Shown here: one piece after another, positions 1-6,474 of the stretch
Position numbering within the stretch: the first letter of the stretch is position 1
How the letters are laid out: each line of letters starts with the position of its first letter
Assembly (NCBI GenBank): GCA_002293625.1
Contig: DBDP01000149.1
Coordinates: 1 to 16,916, forward strand
DNA: 16,916 bases
Reading direction: 5' to 3'
DNA from: Clostridiales bacterium UBA929
Lineage (GTDB): Bacteria; Bacillota; Clostridia; Oscillospirales; UBA929
Notes under the pieces: model-generated
The model's input: the letters and a program-made list of their open reading frames with translations, nothing else
The model's database searches: none
What the model was told of the DNA's origin: nothing
Position numbers and translations under genes: made by a program

Positions 1-43
1 GTGCAACCAAGTTTGACGGTTACTGTGCATCCAGAAAGATAAT

Positions 44-382
44 ATGCCGCCGATCCTCGAGGCGATCCGGAAGGCGGACGTTCTGGTGCTGGCGTCGCCG
101 ATTTACTACTGGAGCGTCACGGCGCAGTTAAAACTCGCCATTGACCGTATGTATCCGCTTATCAGCGTGAAGGCCACTATTCAGCGGGCGGCGATGCTTC
201 TGACTTGCGGGAACAAGAGCGAGGACGTGAACGAAGGCGCAGTTTTCCTGTTGGATCGGTTGTGCAACGCTTATGGATGGGAGAACGCCGGAGTCATCAC
301 AGCCGTCGGCCTTCACGACAAGGGAGAGATTGCCGGGCGCGCCGAGTTTGACGAGGCAAGGGCGCTGGGCAGGAAGATTTGA
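44..382 (+). CDS. Flavodoxin-like NAD(P)H-dependent oxidoreductase, C-terminal part, frame-disrupted
   Basis: This is the C-terminal two thirds of a flavodoxin-fold FMN-dependent oxidoreductase. The visible family signature is ADVLVLASPIYYWSVTAQLK followed by LAIDRMY, the FMN-phosphate/isoalloxazine-side region of the fold. The 112-codon reading begins at an internal Met with no Shine-Dalgarno upstream, so 44 is unlikely to be the true start. The same frame is closed by TGA at 14-16. However, frame 3 upstream (6-26) reads TKFDGYC and frame 2 (29-43) reads IQKDN, which together look like the Cys-rich stretch that normally precedes KDDM in this family. A small indel near 24-28 would join them. 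The gene is therefore probably a pseudogene, or a sequencing error is present, and its N-terminus lies beyond the window. It may be cargo of the integrated element to its right. Confidence 0.7.
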   Translation: MPPILEAIRKADVLVLASPIYYWSVTAQLKLAIDRMYPLISVKATIQRAAMLLTCGNKSEDVNEGAVFLLDRLCNAYGWENAGVITAVGLHDKGEIAGRAEFDEARALGRKI

Positions 383-398
383 GGTGTAATTATACACC
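383..398. other. Short inverted repeat just after the flavodoxin-like gene
   Basis: The arms GGTGTA and TACACC around an ATTA loop form a 6-bp hairpin directly after the TGA stop. There is no T-tract, so it is a weak terminator at best. It could also be an operator. Confidence 0.3.
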
Positions 399-419
399 CG
401 CCGACGACAAAGCGCACCC

Positions 420-659
420 CTATACAGAAATGAACCTGTCAAACACCCACCCGATTTTCAGGTGATGACATGTGTTTGTATCACCCTTCACGTCCTTAGA
501 CACAGTCCCCATAGGCGAACTGTCGCCTATGGGGACATCCATTTGTCCGTCTTGAGCGTTGTACCAGTGGGAACCGAGTACGATCAACAGACACGCTGCG
601 AAGAACGCCACGTACAGCCACATCGCGCCGGCAGGATCAGGGGTCGGGTGCGGTTGCAT
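420..659 (-). CDS. Small single-pass membrane protein of unknown function
   Basis: The product is 79 residues and I do not recognise its family. The start at 659 is chosen because AGGGGAG sits 10 bases upstream of its ATG. The longer upstream reading lies inside the neighbouring gene. The protein begins MQPHPTPDPAGA and then has one clear hydrophobic segment, about residues 14-32 (WLYVAFFAACLLIVLGSHW). A polar tail follows, with a Cys-His-His cluster (NTCHHLKIG) near the end. Its 5' end overlaps the upstream minus-strand gene (637-888) by 23 bases in another frame, so the two are probably translationally coupled. A perfect 14-bp inverted repeat (505-536) lies within its 3' half. Being next to a serine recombinase suggests an element-borne gene, perhaps holin-like in layout, but no function can be assigned. 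Confidence 0.5.
   Translation of the reverse strand: MQPHPTPDPAGAMWLYVAFFAACLLIVLGSHWYNAQDGQMDVPIGDSSPMGTVSKDVKGDTNTCHHLKIGWVFDRFISV
505..536. repeat. Perfect 14-bp inverted repeat with 4-base loop
   Basis: GTCCCCATAGGCGA (505-518) and its exact reverse complement TCGCCTATGGGGAC (523-536) flank the loop ACTG. The hairpin is inside the minus-strand membrane-protein ORF. No T-tract follows on either strand, so it is not a classical terminator. It looks like an inserted palindromic repeat unit or a structured 3' mRNA element. Confidence 0.75.
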
Positions 660-888
660 ATGTACCAGTCTCCCCTGTTTTTGCTTCGCGCATTTGGCGC
701 AAAATGATTCCGTATTGGATGTCACAGATTTCCCTTGATTTACGTTGAAGCCAGTCACCACCCGGCAACGGAGCCGCGTATCCGATGGCACCGTTGCGCA
801 TGGTCATTTTTATGCGTCCGTCCGGGAGTATCTCTGTGCAGACCACCTCGAAATCTACGCGGTTAAGCGGTTTTTTTTTCGGAGCCAT
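637..888 (-). CDS. Small hypothetical protein, element-associated
   Basis: The product is 83 residues and I do not recognise its family. The start at 888 (MAPKKKPLNRVDF) is preferred over the GTG at 897, because GAGGTG lies 6 bases before this ATG and the GTG is part of that ribosome-binding site. The N-terminus is basic. The middle (VVCTEILPDGRIKMTMRNGAIGY) reads like a short beta-rich domain, and the C-terminus is polar without a membrane segment. The gene overlaps the next minus-strand gene by 23 bases and is divergent from the serine recombinase at 1097. This layout is typical of the small unknown genes near the ends of integrative elements or prophage remnants. Codon spacing and the good ribosome-binding site support a real gene. 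Confidence 0.55.
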   Translation of the reverse strand: MAPKKKPLNRVDFEVVCTEILPDGRIKMTMRNGAIGYAAPLPGGDWLQRKSREICDIQYGIILRQMREAKTGETGTYATAPDP

Positions 889-970
889 TCGTATCACCTC
901 GGCTTAATGTATGCGCGAGCGGCTTGTCTGCTTGCGCTTCCTCTCAAAATGGATTTTGTGTTTTATAGGG

Positions 971-997
971 TTGTCGCTCTTCATATAGTGTTATAAT
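971..997 (+). promoter_or_regulatory. Possible sigma-A promoter for the serine recombinase
   Basis: A perfect TATAAT (992-997) has TTGTCG (971-976) upstream, but the spacing of 15 is short. It lies about 100 bases before the recombinase start, in the divergent intergenic region 889-1096. The -10 is convincing and the -35 is weak. Confidence 0.4.
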
Positions 998-1096
998 GCT
1001 TGCAGCGATTGAATGGCTGCAATAATTAGTCGATAGATTTCAGCTTTACCAAATAACAAGCCCCGCTCCTCCGAACGGGGTAAGAGTTAGGCGGTG

Positions 1097-2572
1097 ATGT
1101 CTTTGCTTTGCGCAATGTACCTTCGTAAATCGCGCGCGGAGGAAAACGAGACGGTAGAAACAACGCTCTCCCGGCACAAGGACACGCTGACGCAGTACGC
1201 CGCGTCACATGGTTTGACCGTCGCGGCGGTGTTTGAGGAAGTTGCTAGCGGCGACAGCCTGTATCTGCGTCCGCAGATGCTGAAGCTGCTGGATGAATTG
1301 GACAAGTACGAAGCAATTCTCTGCATGGACATCGACCGCCTCGGTCGCGGCGCGATGCGCGAGCAGGGTCTTATTTTTGACGCCATCCGGGACGCCGGGG
1401 TTCAGATCGTCACTCCCGCGAAAACCTATAATCTCGCCGATGACATGGACGACTCTCTCATCGGCTTTAAGGCACTGTTTGCGCGCGAGGAATACAAGAT
1501 GATTCGCGGGCGGCTCCGGCGCGGGATTGTAAAATCCGTCGAGGAAGGGTGCTACATCTCCAACGCGCCGTTCGGTTACCGGCAGGCAAGAGTGAACAAG
1601 AAACCGACGCTTGTGATTGACGAATACGAAGCCGAGGGAGTTCGCTTGATTTTTGAGCTGTACATACAGGGTAACGGGTGCAATGTTATCGCCGACCGGC
1701 TTCACGCCATCGGCTACCGCCCGCACCGGGGCGATAAGTTCAGCCGCTCGTCTATCGCGAAGATCATCCGAAACCCTGTATACATAGGCAAGGTTGTTTG
1801 GAATCAATACTCGTTCTCCCGCCCAAAGAGCGAGGGTCAGAAACACATTAAGCGATTGAAACCCCGCTCGGAATGGTTAATCGTGGACGGTCTGCACGAA
1901 GCGATCATACCGCAAAACGCGTTTGAGGAAGCGAACAAAATGCTGGACGGAAAGTACCATCCCCCTTATCGCAAGCCGGATCATTTGGAAAACCCGCTCG
2001 CCGGTATCCTGTTCTGCGCCAATTGCGGGCGGTCAATGGTTCGCCAACCGCTGTATAACCGACCGAACCAGTCCCCTATCATCCTGTGTCCCACGTCCGG
2101 CTGCTGCAAGTCCAGCAATCAAGACGTAGTCGAAGAGGTGCTCTTTTCGCTCCTCAAAGAGAGTCTCAATGAAATGGAATCGTCCGATTTCCATCGGCGG
2201 GTATCGACCAACCGCGAACAAATAAAAAAGAGCATCACCGAAGAATTATCCCGCCTTGACGCTCAAGTGGAAAAGATTCACGAGATGCTCGAAAAGGGCG
2301 TTTATGACATTGACACCTTCATCACCCGCCGCGATGATGTAGCGGAGCGTATCAAGACGGCGCGTGACGCTTTGAACGATACGAGCGGCAACCCCGAAAC
2401 CGAGGTCATCATCCAAGGGCTCAAAACAGTTCTTGAACGCTACTGGGAAGGAACGCCGTATGAACGTAACCAACTGATCAAGAAGCTGGTTGCCCGTGCC
2501 GAGTATCACAAGCCGAAGGAAAGCCGCAACAACACCGTGCCGGTCATTGAAATCGTTCAGTGGCGGGGTTAG
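1097..2572 (+). CDS. Large serine recombinase (site-specific integrase)
   Basis: This enzyme would catalyse integration and excision of the element between att sites through a covalent phosphoserine. The product is about 491 residues, the usual size for the group. The N-terminal resolvase domain (about 1-150) has the nucleophile context YLRKSRAEE, with Ser near residue 12, and the DRLGRG motif. The recombinase domain follows (NAPFGYR, then IIRNPVYIGKVVWN). A zinc ribbon comes next, with CANC near residue 307 and CPTSGC near 331. A charged coiled-coil region lies at roughly 365-435. ATG 1097 is directly preceded by GTG 1094; either may be used, and the ribosome-binding site is weak. The gene ends about 30 bases from a truncated chromosomal gene. 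Large serine integrases commonly lie next to, and point towards, the attachment site, so this is probably the end of the element. Confidence 0.93.
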   Translation: MSLLCAMYLRKSRAEENETVETTLSRHKDTLTQYAASHGLTVAAVFEEVASGDSLYLRPQMLKLLDELDKYEAILCMDIDRLGRGAMREQGLIFDAIRDAGVQIVTPAKTYNLADDMDDSLIGFKALFAREEYKMIRGRLRRGIVKSVEEGCYISNAPFGYRQARVNKKPTLVIDEYEAEGVRLIFELYIQGNGCNVIADRLHAIGYRPHRGDKFSRSSIAKIIRNPVYIGKVVWNQYSFSRPKSEGQKHIKRLKPRSEWLIVDGLHEAIIPQNAFEEANKMLDGKYHPPYRKPDHLENPLAGILFCANCGRSMVRQPLYNRPNQSPIILCPTSGCCKSSNQDVVEEVLFSLLKESLNEMESSDFHRRVSTNREQIKKSITEELSRLDAQVEKIHEMLEKGVYDIDTFITRRDDVAERIKTARDALNDTSGNPETEVIIQGLKTVLERYWEGTPYERNQLIKKLVARAEYHKPKESRNNTVPVIEIVQWRG

Positions 2573-2589
2573 AGTGTTTGTATAGAACA

Positions 2590-2612
2590 AGGAGCGTGTT
2601 ATTCTCTACAAG
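2590..2612. other. Probable element/chromosome attachment junction
   Basis: On the minus strand the chromosomal reading frame runs normally up to codons for YDACRE and then stops (TAA at 2601-2599). Related clostridial proteins, as I recall them, continue CRDKDC at this point. The homology therefore appears to break after TGTAGAGA, near position 2602, just beyond the serine recombinase stop. The exact core dinucleotide cannot be fixed without the other junction, which must lie left of the window or be lost. Confidence 0.5.
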
Positions 2613-2715
2613 CGTCATAGATTTTCTGAGTATGGACGCAGACTGCCTCTTTTATCGCTTGCTTACTGTCTACACCGGTGATCGGGCCAGCCGTATGAGC
2701 CAATTTTTCGGGCAT
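2599..2715 (-). pseudogene. 5' fragment of a conserved clostridial protein, cut by the integrated element
   Basis: The reading frame is 38 codons with a strong ribosome-binding site (AGGAGG 10 bases before the ATG) and a TATAAT box at 2777-2772, so the 5' end looks like a normal gene. The product begins MPEKLAHTAGPITG and ends EAVCVHTQKIYDACRE. From memory, the VCxxTxKxYDxCR stretch resembles the N-terminus of a widespread clostridial family of unknown role that continues DKDC(I/L)EDLRV for well over 100 residues. Here it stops abruptly where the recombinase-bearing element begins. I infer that the gene was the integration target. No remainder of it was found on the minus strand left of the recombinase within this window. 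It could alternatively be a complete micro-protein, but that is less likely. Confidence 0.55.
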
Positions 2716-2771
2716 AGCTGATTTACCTCCTATTAATAATGATTTCGAAAGATTTCCTCTCTCTCGATACT

Positions 2772-2777
2772 ATTATA
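2772..2777 (-). promoter_or_regulatory. -10 box of the truncated target gene
   Basis: TATAAT on the minus strand lies 57 bases upstream of the ATG at 2715. The -35 at a 17-base spacing is poor. It is probably the native promoter of the interrupted gene. Confidence 0.45.
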
Positions 2778-2893
2778 GCAGAGATGCGGCTTTTTGTGAC
2801 TTTGGAACCTCCCGCTTTCCGACGGCATACGATGGGTCAGATGAACACCAGGCAAAAAGCTCGGTGCGCAAACTAAAAAGTGAGGTGAATGAA

Positions 2894-2980
2894 ATGGGAT
2901 TCGGCGGGTTTGGCGGCGATAACTGCTGCATTTGGATCATTTTAATCATCGTGGTTCTGTGCTGCTGCTGCAACAATTAA
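2894..2980 (+). CDS. 28-residue Gly/Cys-rich membrane peptide
   Basis: This very small gene has a good ribosome-binding site (GAGGTG 6 bases before ATG 2894). The peptide starts MGFGGFGGDNCC, continues with a hydrophobic helix (IWIILIIVVL) and ends CCCCNN. This composition (Gly/Phe start, single membrane helix, Cys run) recalls the tiny YjcZ-like and other spore-associated peptides of Firmicutes, but I cannot assign a family. A hairpin and a strong terminator (3021-3055) follow. The upstream sequence contains CATACGAT (2826-2833), resembling the -10 of mother-cell sigma factors, though no matching -35 is evident. It is convergent with spoIIIAH. Six Cys in 28 residues suggests cross-linking or metal binding. 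Confidence 0.65.
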   Translation: MGFGGFGGDNCCIWIILIIVVLCCCCNN

Positions 2981-3020
2981 GCGGTGCCGCTCCATACGGA
3001 GCGTAACAGTACCCGGGCAA

Positions 3021-3055
3021 AGCAAGAACCCCGCCAATTGGCGGGGATTTTTGCT
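3021..3055. terminator. Rho-independent terminator, probably bidirectional
   Basis: The stem CCCCGCC/GGCGGGG (3029-3035, 3040-3046) has an AATT loop. It is extended by outer arms AGCAA and TTGCT and followed by T-rich runs on the plus strand. It separates the small peptide gene (+) from the convergent spoIIIAH (-). Confidence 0.85.
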
Positions 3056-3112
3056 TTTTACAGGTTTTTCTATGAAAGAAACGCTAATTCGGCGATTTAA
3101 CTGGCATGTTGA

Positions 3113-3673
3113 TCAGACACTCACATGCACGATGGAAATATCCGCCACAGCAATCGTGCTTTCCGACATGATCACATCCGTTATCAGGGCGGCGTCGGCG
3201 GCGGTCATCCCTCCCACAGGCTCCGCCACAAACACGTCAATACCGTTCTGACCGATAATCGCAACGCATTCGTCATACCCCTTCGCGATGACCATGTTCT
3301 CGATATTGGCTTCGATCAAGGCGTTTTGCGCCAGTTTTTCAATCTCGCTCGTCGCGTTGTCACGAACCTCCTGCGAAACGTCTTCGTTGTCAAACGCCTC
3401 TGTCAGGATTGCGTAGGCGGTGTCGCGCGCTTTCAGGCGGGACAGACGGGCTTCCTCAAAATATGTGCTCACGACGGGTTCATCCGCCGCGTCGCCGCCG
3501 TCCGCAGAAATTATTCCGGAATCGCCGGCGTCATCCAAAATAAGTCCGCCGACAGGGTCAAATTCCGGTACATCCTCCTCCGGCGCGCGTCCGTATGCCC
3601 AGCTCATATACAGCGCGACACAGACAAATAAAACGATAACGGTAACCACCGCGTTGCGTTTCCAAATTTGCAT
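3113..3673 (-). CDS. spoIIIAH: Stage III sporulation protein AH
   Basis: SpoIIIAH is the mother-cell membrane component that meets forespore SpoIIQ across the intermembrane space and helps form the feeding channel. The product is 186 residues, somewhat shorter than the usual 200-230. There is one N-terminal membrane segment, about residues 8-26 (AVVTVIVLFVCVALYMSWAY), then an acidic linker. The C-terminal part is a YscJ/FliF-like ring-building domain with the family-typical STYFEEARLSRLKARDTAYA and a later IIGQNGIDVFV stretch. ATG 3673 is preceded by AAGGA at a rather long distance. The gene starts 33 bases after spoIIIAG and is the last of the operon, with a terminator at 3021-3055. Confidence 0.95.
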   Translation of the reverse strand: MQIWKRNAVVTVIVLFVCVALYMSWAYGRAPEEDVPEFDPVGGLILDDAGDSGIISADGGDAADEPVVSTYFEEARLSRLKARDTAYAILTEAFDNEDVSQEVRDNATSEIEKLAQNALIEANIENMVIAKGYDECVAIIGQNGIDVFVAEPVGGMTAADAALITDVIMSESTIAVADISIVHVSV

Positions 3674-3706
3674 TCAATGACAGTCCTTTCTGATTCTGAT
3701 TTCTCT

Positions 3707-4237
3707 TCACGAGGATGCCGCGATCGTTACGGCGTCGCTGCGCAGACCTGTCAGCGCGGCAACGGCTTCGAGTACGGCCATTTGCACTTTCACGTCCTCC
3801 GCACCTTCGCATACAATCAACGCTCCCCGATACTGAGGGTATATCCGCTTCGCGATGATAGGGCTTCCGCTGCCGGAAGAACCGGTAAGTACGGTTTCTG
3901 TCTGCCGTTCATCTTCAAGTACCTGCGGCTTGTCGTTCTCCATCTCCCGATGGCTGCGGGTATTGGTATCTTGAACCACCACCACCTCCATGTCTGTTTT
4001 TAGTGTCAGCATAACCTCAGCTTTCCCAACGCCGCTGATAGCTGACAAGGTTTCCGAGAGTCTTCTTTCCATTTCTTGCAAGTCAAATGTTTCCGCGGCA
4101 GAAATGTTCGTTGCGGCAGGCGGATCCGTACCCCGAGGCCAGAGAAGGATAACAAGTCCGGCAAGGATGACGAGCAGCAGATACTTATACTTCGCGAGCG
4201 GTTTTCCGACATTCGTGATGATTTCGGGAATCTTCAC
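3707..4237 (-). CDS. spoIIIAG: Stage III sporulation protein AG
   Basis: SpoIIIAG is a ring-forming component of the SpoIIIA-SpoIIQ channel. The product is 176 residues from GTG 4237, chosen because AGGAGG overlaps the spoIIIAF stop and lies 7 bases before it. The longer reading would run back into spoIIIAF. Layout: a short cytoplasmic start, a membrane helix at about 15-33 (YKYLLLVILAGLVILLW), a periplasm-like linker, and the conserved region MERRLSETLSAISGVGKAEVMLTLKTD, which is typical of the family. A variable insertion and the ring-building end (IYPQYRGALIVCEGAEDVKVQMAVLEAV) follow. Known family members have this same order. The gene is separated from spoIIIAF by only 11 bases. Confidence 0.95.
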   Translation of the reverse strand: MKIPEIITNVGKPLAKYKYLLLVILAGLVILLWPRGTDPPAATNISAAETFDLQEMERRLSETLSAISGVGKAEVMLTLKTDMEVVVVQDTNTRSHREMENDKPQVLEDERQTETVLTGSSGSGSPIIAKRIYPQYRGALIVCEGAEDVKVQMAVLEAVAALTGLRSDAVTIAASS

Positions 4238-4248
4238 CGCCTCACCTC

Positions 4249-4716
4249 CTATGTTTCCATGTAACGCTGACGCTCCGCGGGGATGCCCAATTCCCCGGAA
4301 ACAAGGCGGCTCAGCGCGCTTTTCGCGTGTTCCGGTCTGTCGCAGCGGATCTCGGCAGACCACGGTTCGGGGTAGCTCTCCCCTATCCGGCACTCCACAG
4401 AGACAACCACTGCCAAGCCCACAGCTTGTGCTTCGTTCACAATATATGCGGCTGTCCTATCGGCTATGAGTCCCGATAAAAGTTCCTGTCCTGTATTTTC
4501 GATCCCCGCCGCGGAGACCGAACCGTCAAGAATATCTTCGAAATCAATATTCCCCTGCCAGCCGGTCAACGGACGCAGCACGGCGACGATCAACAGCAGT
4601 GCGGCTCCGAGCTGTACTACCTTTTTAACGGCGCCGGACGGCGTGATCGCGAGGGCAATCGCCCCGACGACAGCAGCCCCGGCAATTCCGAGCAGCCATT
4701 CGCGAAAAAAATTCAT
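4249..4716 (-). CDS. spoIIIAF: Stage III sporulation protein AF
   Basis: SpoIIIAF is an inner-membrane component of the mother-cell SpoIIIA complex. The product is 155 residues from ATG 4716, preceded by GGAAGGGG; the in-frame extension upstream lies inside spoIIIAE and is rejected. Two hydrophobic helices are visible, about residues 7-25 (LLGIAGAAVVGAIALAI) and 33-49 (VVQLGAALLLIVAVLRPL). The RPL motif after the second helix is family-typical. A soluble domain follows, with VECRIGESYPEPWSAEI. Spacing to spoIIIAE is 14 bases. The gene is normal in length and order. Confidence 0.93.
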   Translation of the reverse strand: MNFFREWLLGIAGAAVVGAIALAITPSGAVKKVVQLGAALLLIVAVLRPLTGWQGNIDFEDILDGSVSAAGIENTGQELLSGLIADRTAAYIVNEAQAVGLAVVVSVECRIGESYPEPWSAEIRCDRPEHAKSALSRLVSGELGIPAERQRYMET

Positions 4717-4730
4717 ACGGTTCCCCTTCC

Positions 4731-5825
4731 TTACGCTCTTCCGGCCATTATGCAGGATACAATGGAAACAAGCAGCAGAAACGCGGACGAAAACAGCATT
4801 CCGAGCAGCATTGAGTACAGCGATGATAGGTTGTCCACATACCCCGACAGCGCTTCGCTGCCGACCGTCCCGACCAGCGCCGCCCCCAGTTTCATTGCGA
4901 GCGCACGCACGGCAAGGGTGATACACGGAGCGAGGATGATCCCCAGCACGGCTAAAAGACCGAATATCCCCACAGAGTTTTTAATAATGGACGCTCCCGC
5001 CAAAACCGTCTCGGAGGCGTCTCCGATGATATTGCCGACGATTGGGAGCGCGCCGGACAGCGCGGCTTTCGATGCCTTGACCGCCACTTCGTCGGTCTGT
5101 CCGGAGACAGCACCGCCGATGGTGATGTACGCGGTGAATATCACGAGTGTGATTGTCAATAGCCCTGTGAATACCCATTTGCAAAATCCGGCGATGCGTT
5201 TGACCATGTCGCGCGGCATAGCCGCGTTGAACGTAATCAGCGCCGCGTAGACATAGAGAAGCGGGAAAAGCAGCCTGTCGTACATCGTCGTGAGGAGGTT
5301 CGCCGCGATGACGGTTCCCGACTGGCGGAAAATCGCCGACACCGGCTTCCCGGCGGCGGCTCCGGCGGCGGCGAGTGTAGGCATCAGGGCTTTTGAAAAG
5401 GTATCCATACTCTTTAATGTCTCGCGCCCGACCTCCATCAAGCTGTTTACACCGGTCAGGGTGAGCGCGGCGATACCGAGAACGCCCGCGATTTGTATGT
5501 ACTGCGACGGAATACCCTCGGTCAGGCTTCCGGCGGCGAGGCACAGGGCGGCAATCGCCGTGACACCCAGCGCCGCGCGTAACCCCTCCCCCAGCGATCC
5601 CGAAGCCAAACCGGCCGCCTGTGACAAGAGGTTGAGCAGCCCTCTGTCTAGACCTCCCTCTGCATTGTCCGGCGTAATCCCCTCCACTGCCGGAAGGGCG
5701 TCGTCCGGCACGGCGCGTTGCAAGTCATCCGTTTCAAATGCTTCGGAAAACTCGGTCGCGAAGACTGTGGGCAGAAAAAACAAAAGAAATAAAATCAGTA
5801 AAGAAGCCGTTCTCAATTTTACCAC
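4731..5825 (-). CDS. spoIIIAE: Stage III sporulation protein AE
   Basis: SpoIIIAE is the large polytopic membrane protein of the SpoIIIA channel. It is proposed to act as the membrane export component, by analogy with secretion systems. The product is 364 residues (family about 390). It begins with a signal-peptide-like segment (LLILFLLFFLPTVFA), then a polar stretch to about 65, then roughly seven hydrophobic segments. The gene-typical KPVSAIFRQSGTVIAANLL and PIVGNIIGDASETVLAGA motifs are present. GTG 5825 starts directly after the spoIIIAD stop, but its own bases are part of AGGTGG. TTG 5816, five bases after that ribosome-binding site, is at least as likely and gives a start of MRTASLL. 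Confidence 0.95.
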   Translation of the reverse strand: MVKLRTASLLILFLLFFLPTVFATEFSEAFETDDLQRAVPDDALPAVEGITPDNAEGGLDRGLLNLLSQAAGLASGSLGEGLRAALGVTAIAALCLAAGSLTEGIPSQYIQIAGVLGIAALTLTGVNSLMEVGRETLKSMDTFSKALMPTLAAAGAAAGKPVSAIFRQSGTVIAANLLTTMYDRLLFPLLYVYAALITFNAAMPRDMVKRIAGFCKWVFTGLLTITLVIFTAYITIGGAVSGQTDEVAVKASKAALSGALPIVGNIIGDASETVLAGASIIKNSVGIFGLLAVLGIILAPCITLAVRALAMKLGAALVGTVGSEALSGYVDNLSSLYSMLLGMLFSSAFLLLVSIVSCIMAGRA

Positions 5826-6212
5826 CTACAACAGACGGTTCATCAGTTCAAAGAGACTTGTAAAGAGCGGCAGCACCACGTAAAGCCCAAGGATGGCACC
5901 CGCCGTTTCAACGCCTGTCGCGACCGCGTTTTCCTTCGCGTCGCGGCATAACTCCGCCGTAATCTTCGTCACGATAGCGATCAGGCAGGTTTTCCATACC
6001 GGCAAGATCACTTCGCGCGCGATACCTGTTTGTCCAATAAACGTGTCCAAAAAGTCCTTCACGCTGCGGAACGCGTCGAATCCCACGGCAAACAGGGCTA
6101 TCGCGATAAACAAGCTCAGCGCCAGCCCGATTTCCGGCGTACTCTTTTTTACCAGCACCGTTACGGCGACGCCCGCAATAGCGATTCCGGCGATTTTGAA
6201 CAGCGTGTCCAT
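5826..6212 (-). CDS. spoIIIAD: Stage III sporulation protein AD
   Basis: SpoIIIAD is a small integral membrane component of the SpoIIIA complex. The product is 128 residues, the usual size. Three to four hydrophobic segments are visible: near the N-terminus (IAGIAIAGVAVTVLV), at about 29-46 (IGLALSLFIAIALFAVGF), at about 72-88, and a C-terminal helix before MNRLL. The motif LDTFIGQTGIAREVILPVWKTC is characteristic, in particular the transition into ITAELCRDAKENAVATGVE. The ATG at 6212 immediately follows the spoIIIAC stop with no gap, implying coupled translation. Confidence 0.95.
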   Translation of the reverse strand: MDTLFKIAGIAIAGVAVTVLVKKSTPEIGLALSLFIAIALFAVGFDAFRSVKDFLDTFIGQTGIAREVILPVWKTCLIAIVTKITAELCRDAKENAVATGVETAGAILGLYVVLPLFTSLFELMNRLL

Positions 6213-6407
6213 CTAAAAGCCGAACAGCGTTTTGACCATATTGAACAGGTTGTTTATCTCCTGCAACAGGATCATCAACACCACAATCAATCCGGCAAGC
6301 ACCGTCATCATCGCTTGCTCCTCACGCCCGGAGCGAATCAGCAGCTGATTCAACACCGCCACCAATATCCCGATGGCGGCGATTTTGAAGATCAAGTCCA
6401 CCTGCAT
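6213..6407 (-). CDS. spoIIIAC: Stage III sporulation protein AC
   Basis: SpoIIIAC is a two-helix membrane protein of the SpoIIIA channel. The product is 64 residues (about 66-68 in relatives) from ATG 6407. That start is chosen because GGGAGG lies 9 bases upstream and because the extension MIQGRPPY is not family-like. It has helices at about 4-20 (LIFKIAAIGILVAVLNQ) and 31-50 (MMTVLAGLIVVLMILLQE), and ends LFNMVKTLFGF. It is the first gene of the second spoIIIA transcription unit here. In other spore-formers it directly follows spoIIIAB, whereas here a terminator and an accessory island separate them. Its leader carries the 19-bp motif at 6434-6452. Confidence 0.95.
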   Translation of the reverse strand: MQVDLIFKIAAIGILVAVLNQLLIRSGREEQAMMTVLAGLIVVLMILLQEINNLFNMVKTLFGF

Positions 6408-6433
6408 ATACGGCGGCCTCCCTTGTATCATTA

Positions 6434-6452
6434 GCTTGTGGTCAAGCCTATG
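6434..6452 (-). promoter_or_regulatory. 19-bp motif upstream of spoIIIAC, copy 1 (putative mother-cell promoter -10 region)
   Basis: On the minus strand this reads CATAGGCTTGACCACAAGC, exactly as upstream of spoIIIAA (10775-10793). CATAGGCT fits the CATAnnnT -10 pattern of sigma-E/sigma-K promoters. The implied transcript start gives a leader of about 30 bases with the ribosome-binding site in the right place. GTTCT lies 17 bases before CATA in both copies, but no canonical sigma-E -35 is visible. GCTTG/CAAGC also forms a 5-bp inverted repeat around ACCA. Confidence 0.55.
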
Positions 6453-6474
6453 TTTCGGGAGGCGGGGTTAGAAC

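Noticed and set aside
128..442. Minus-strand ORF opposite the flavodoxin-like gene
   Set aside because: It is a shadow of the plus-strand coding frame; no ribosome-binding site and no family-like sequence.
1062..1080. CCCCG/CGGGG hairpin before the recombinase start
   Set aside because: Only 5 bp of stem with a 9-base loop and no T-run; could be chance in a GC-rich stretch.
1205..1846. Long minus-strand ORF inside the serine recombinase
   Set aside because: The recombinase frame carries clear domain motifs; the antisense frame has none.
2773..2976. Minus-strand 67-codon ORF opposite the 28-residue peptide
   Set aside because: It has no ribosome-binding site and its MLQQQ start is only the complement of the Cys codon run.
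4466..6216. Several long plus-strand ORFs opposite spoIIIAD-AE-AF
   Set aside because: They are antisense frames of recognisable spo genes, rich in Ser/Pro/Ala as expected for shadows.
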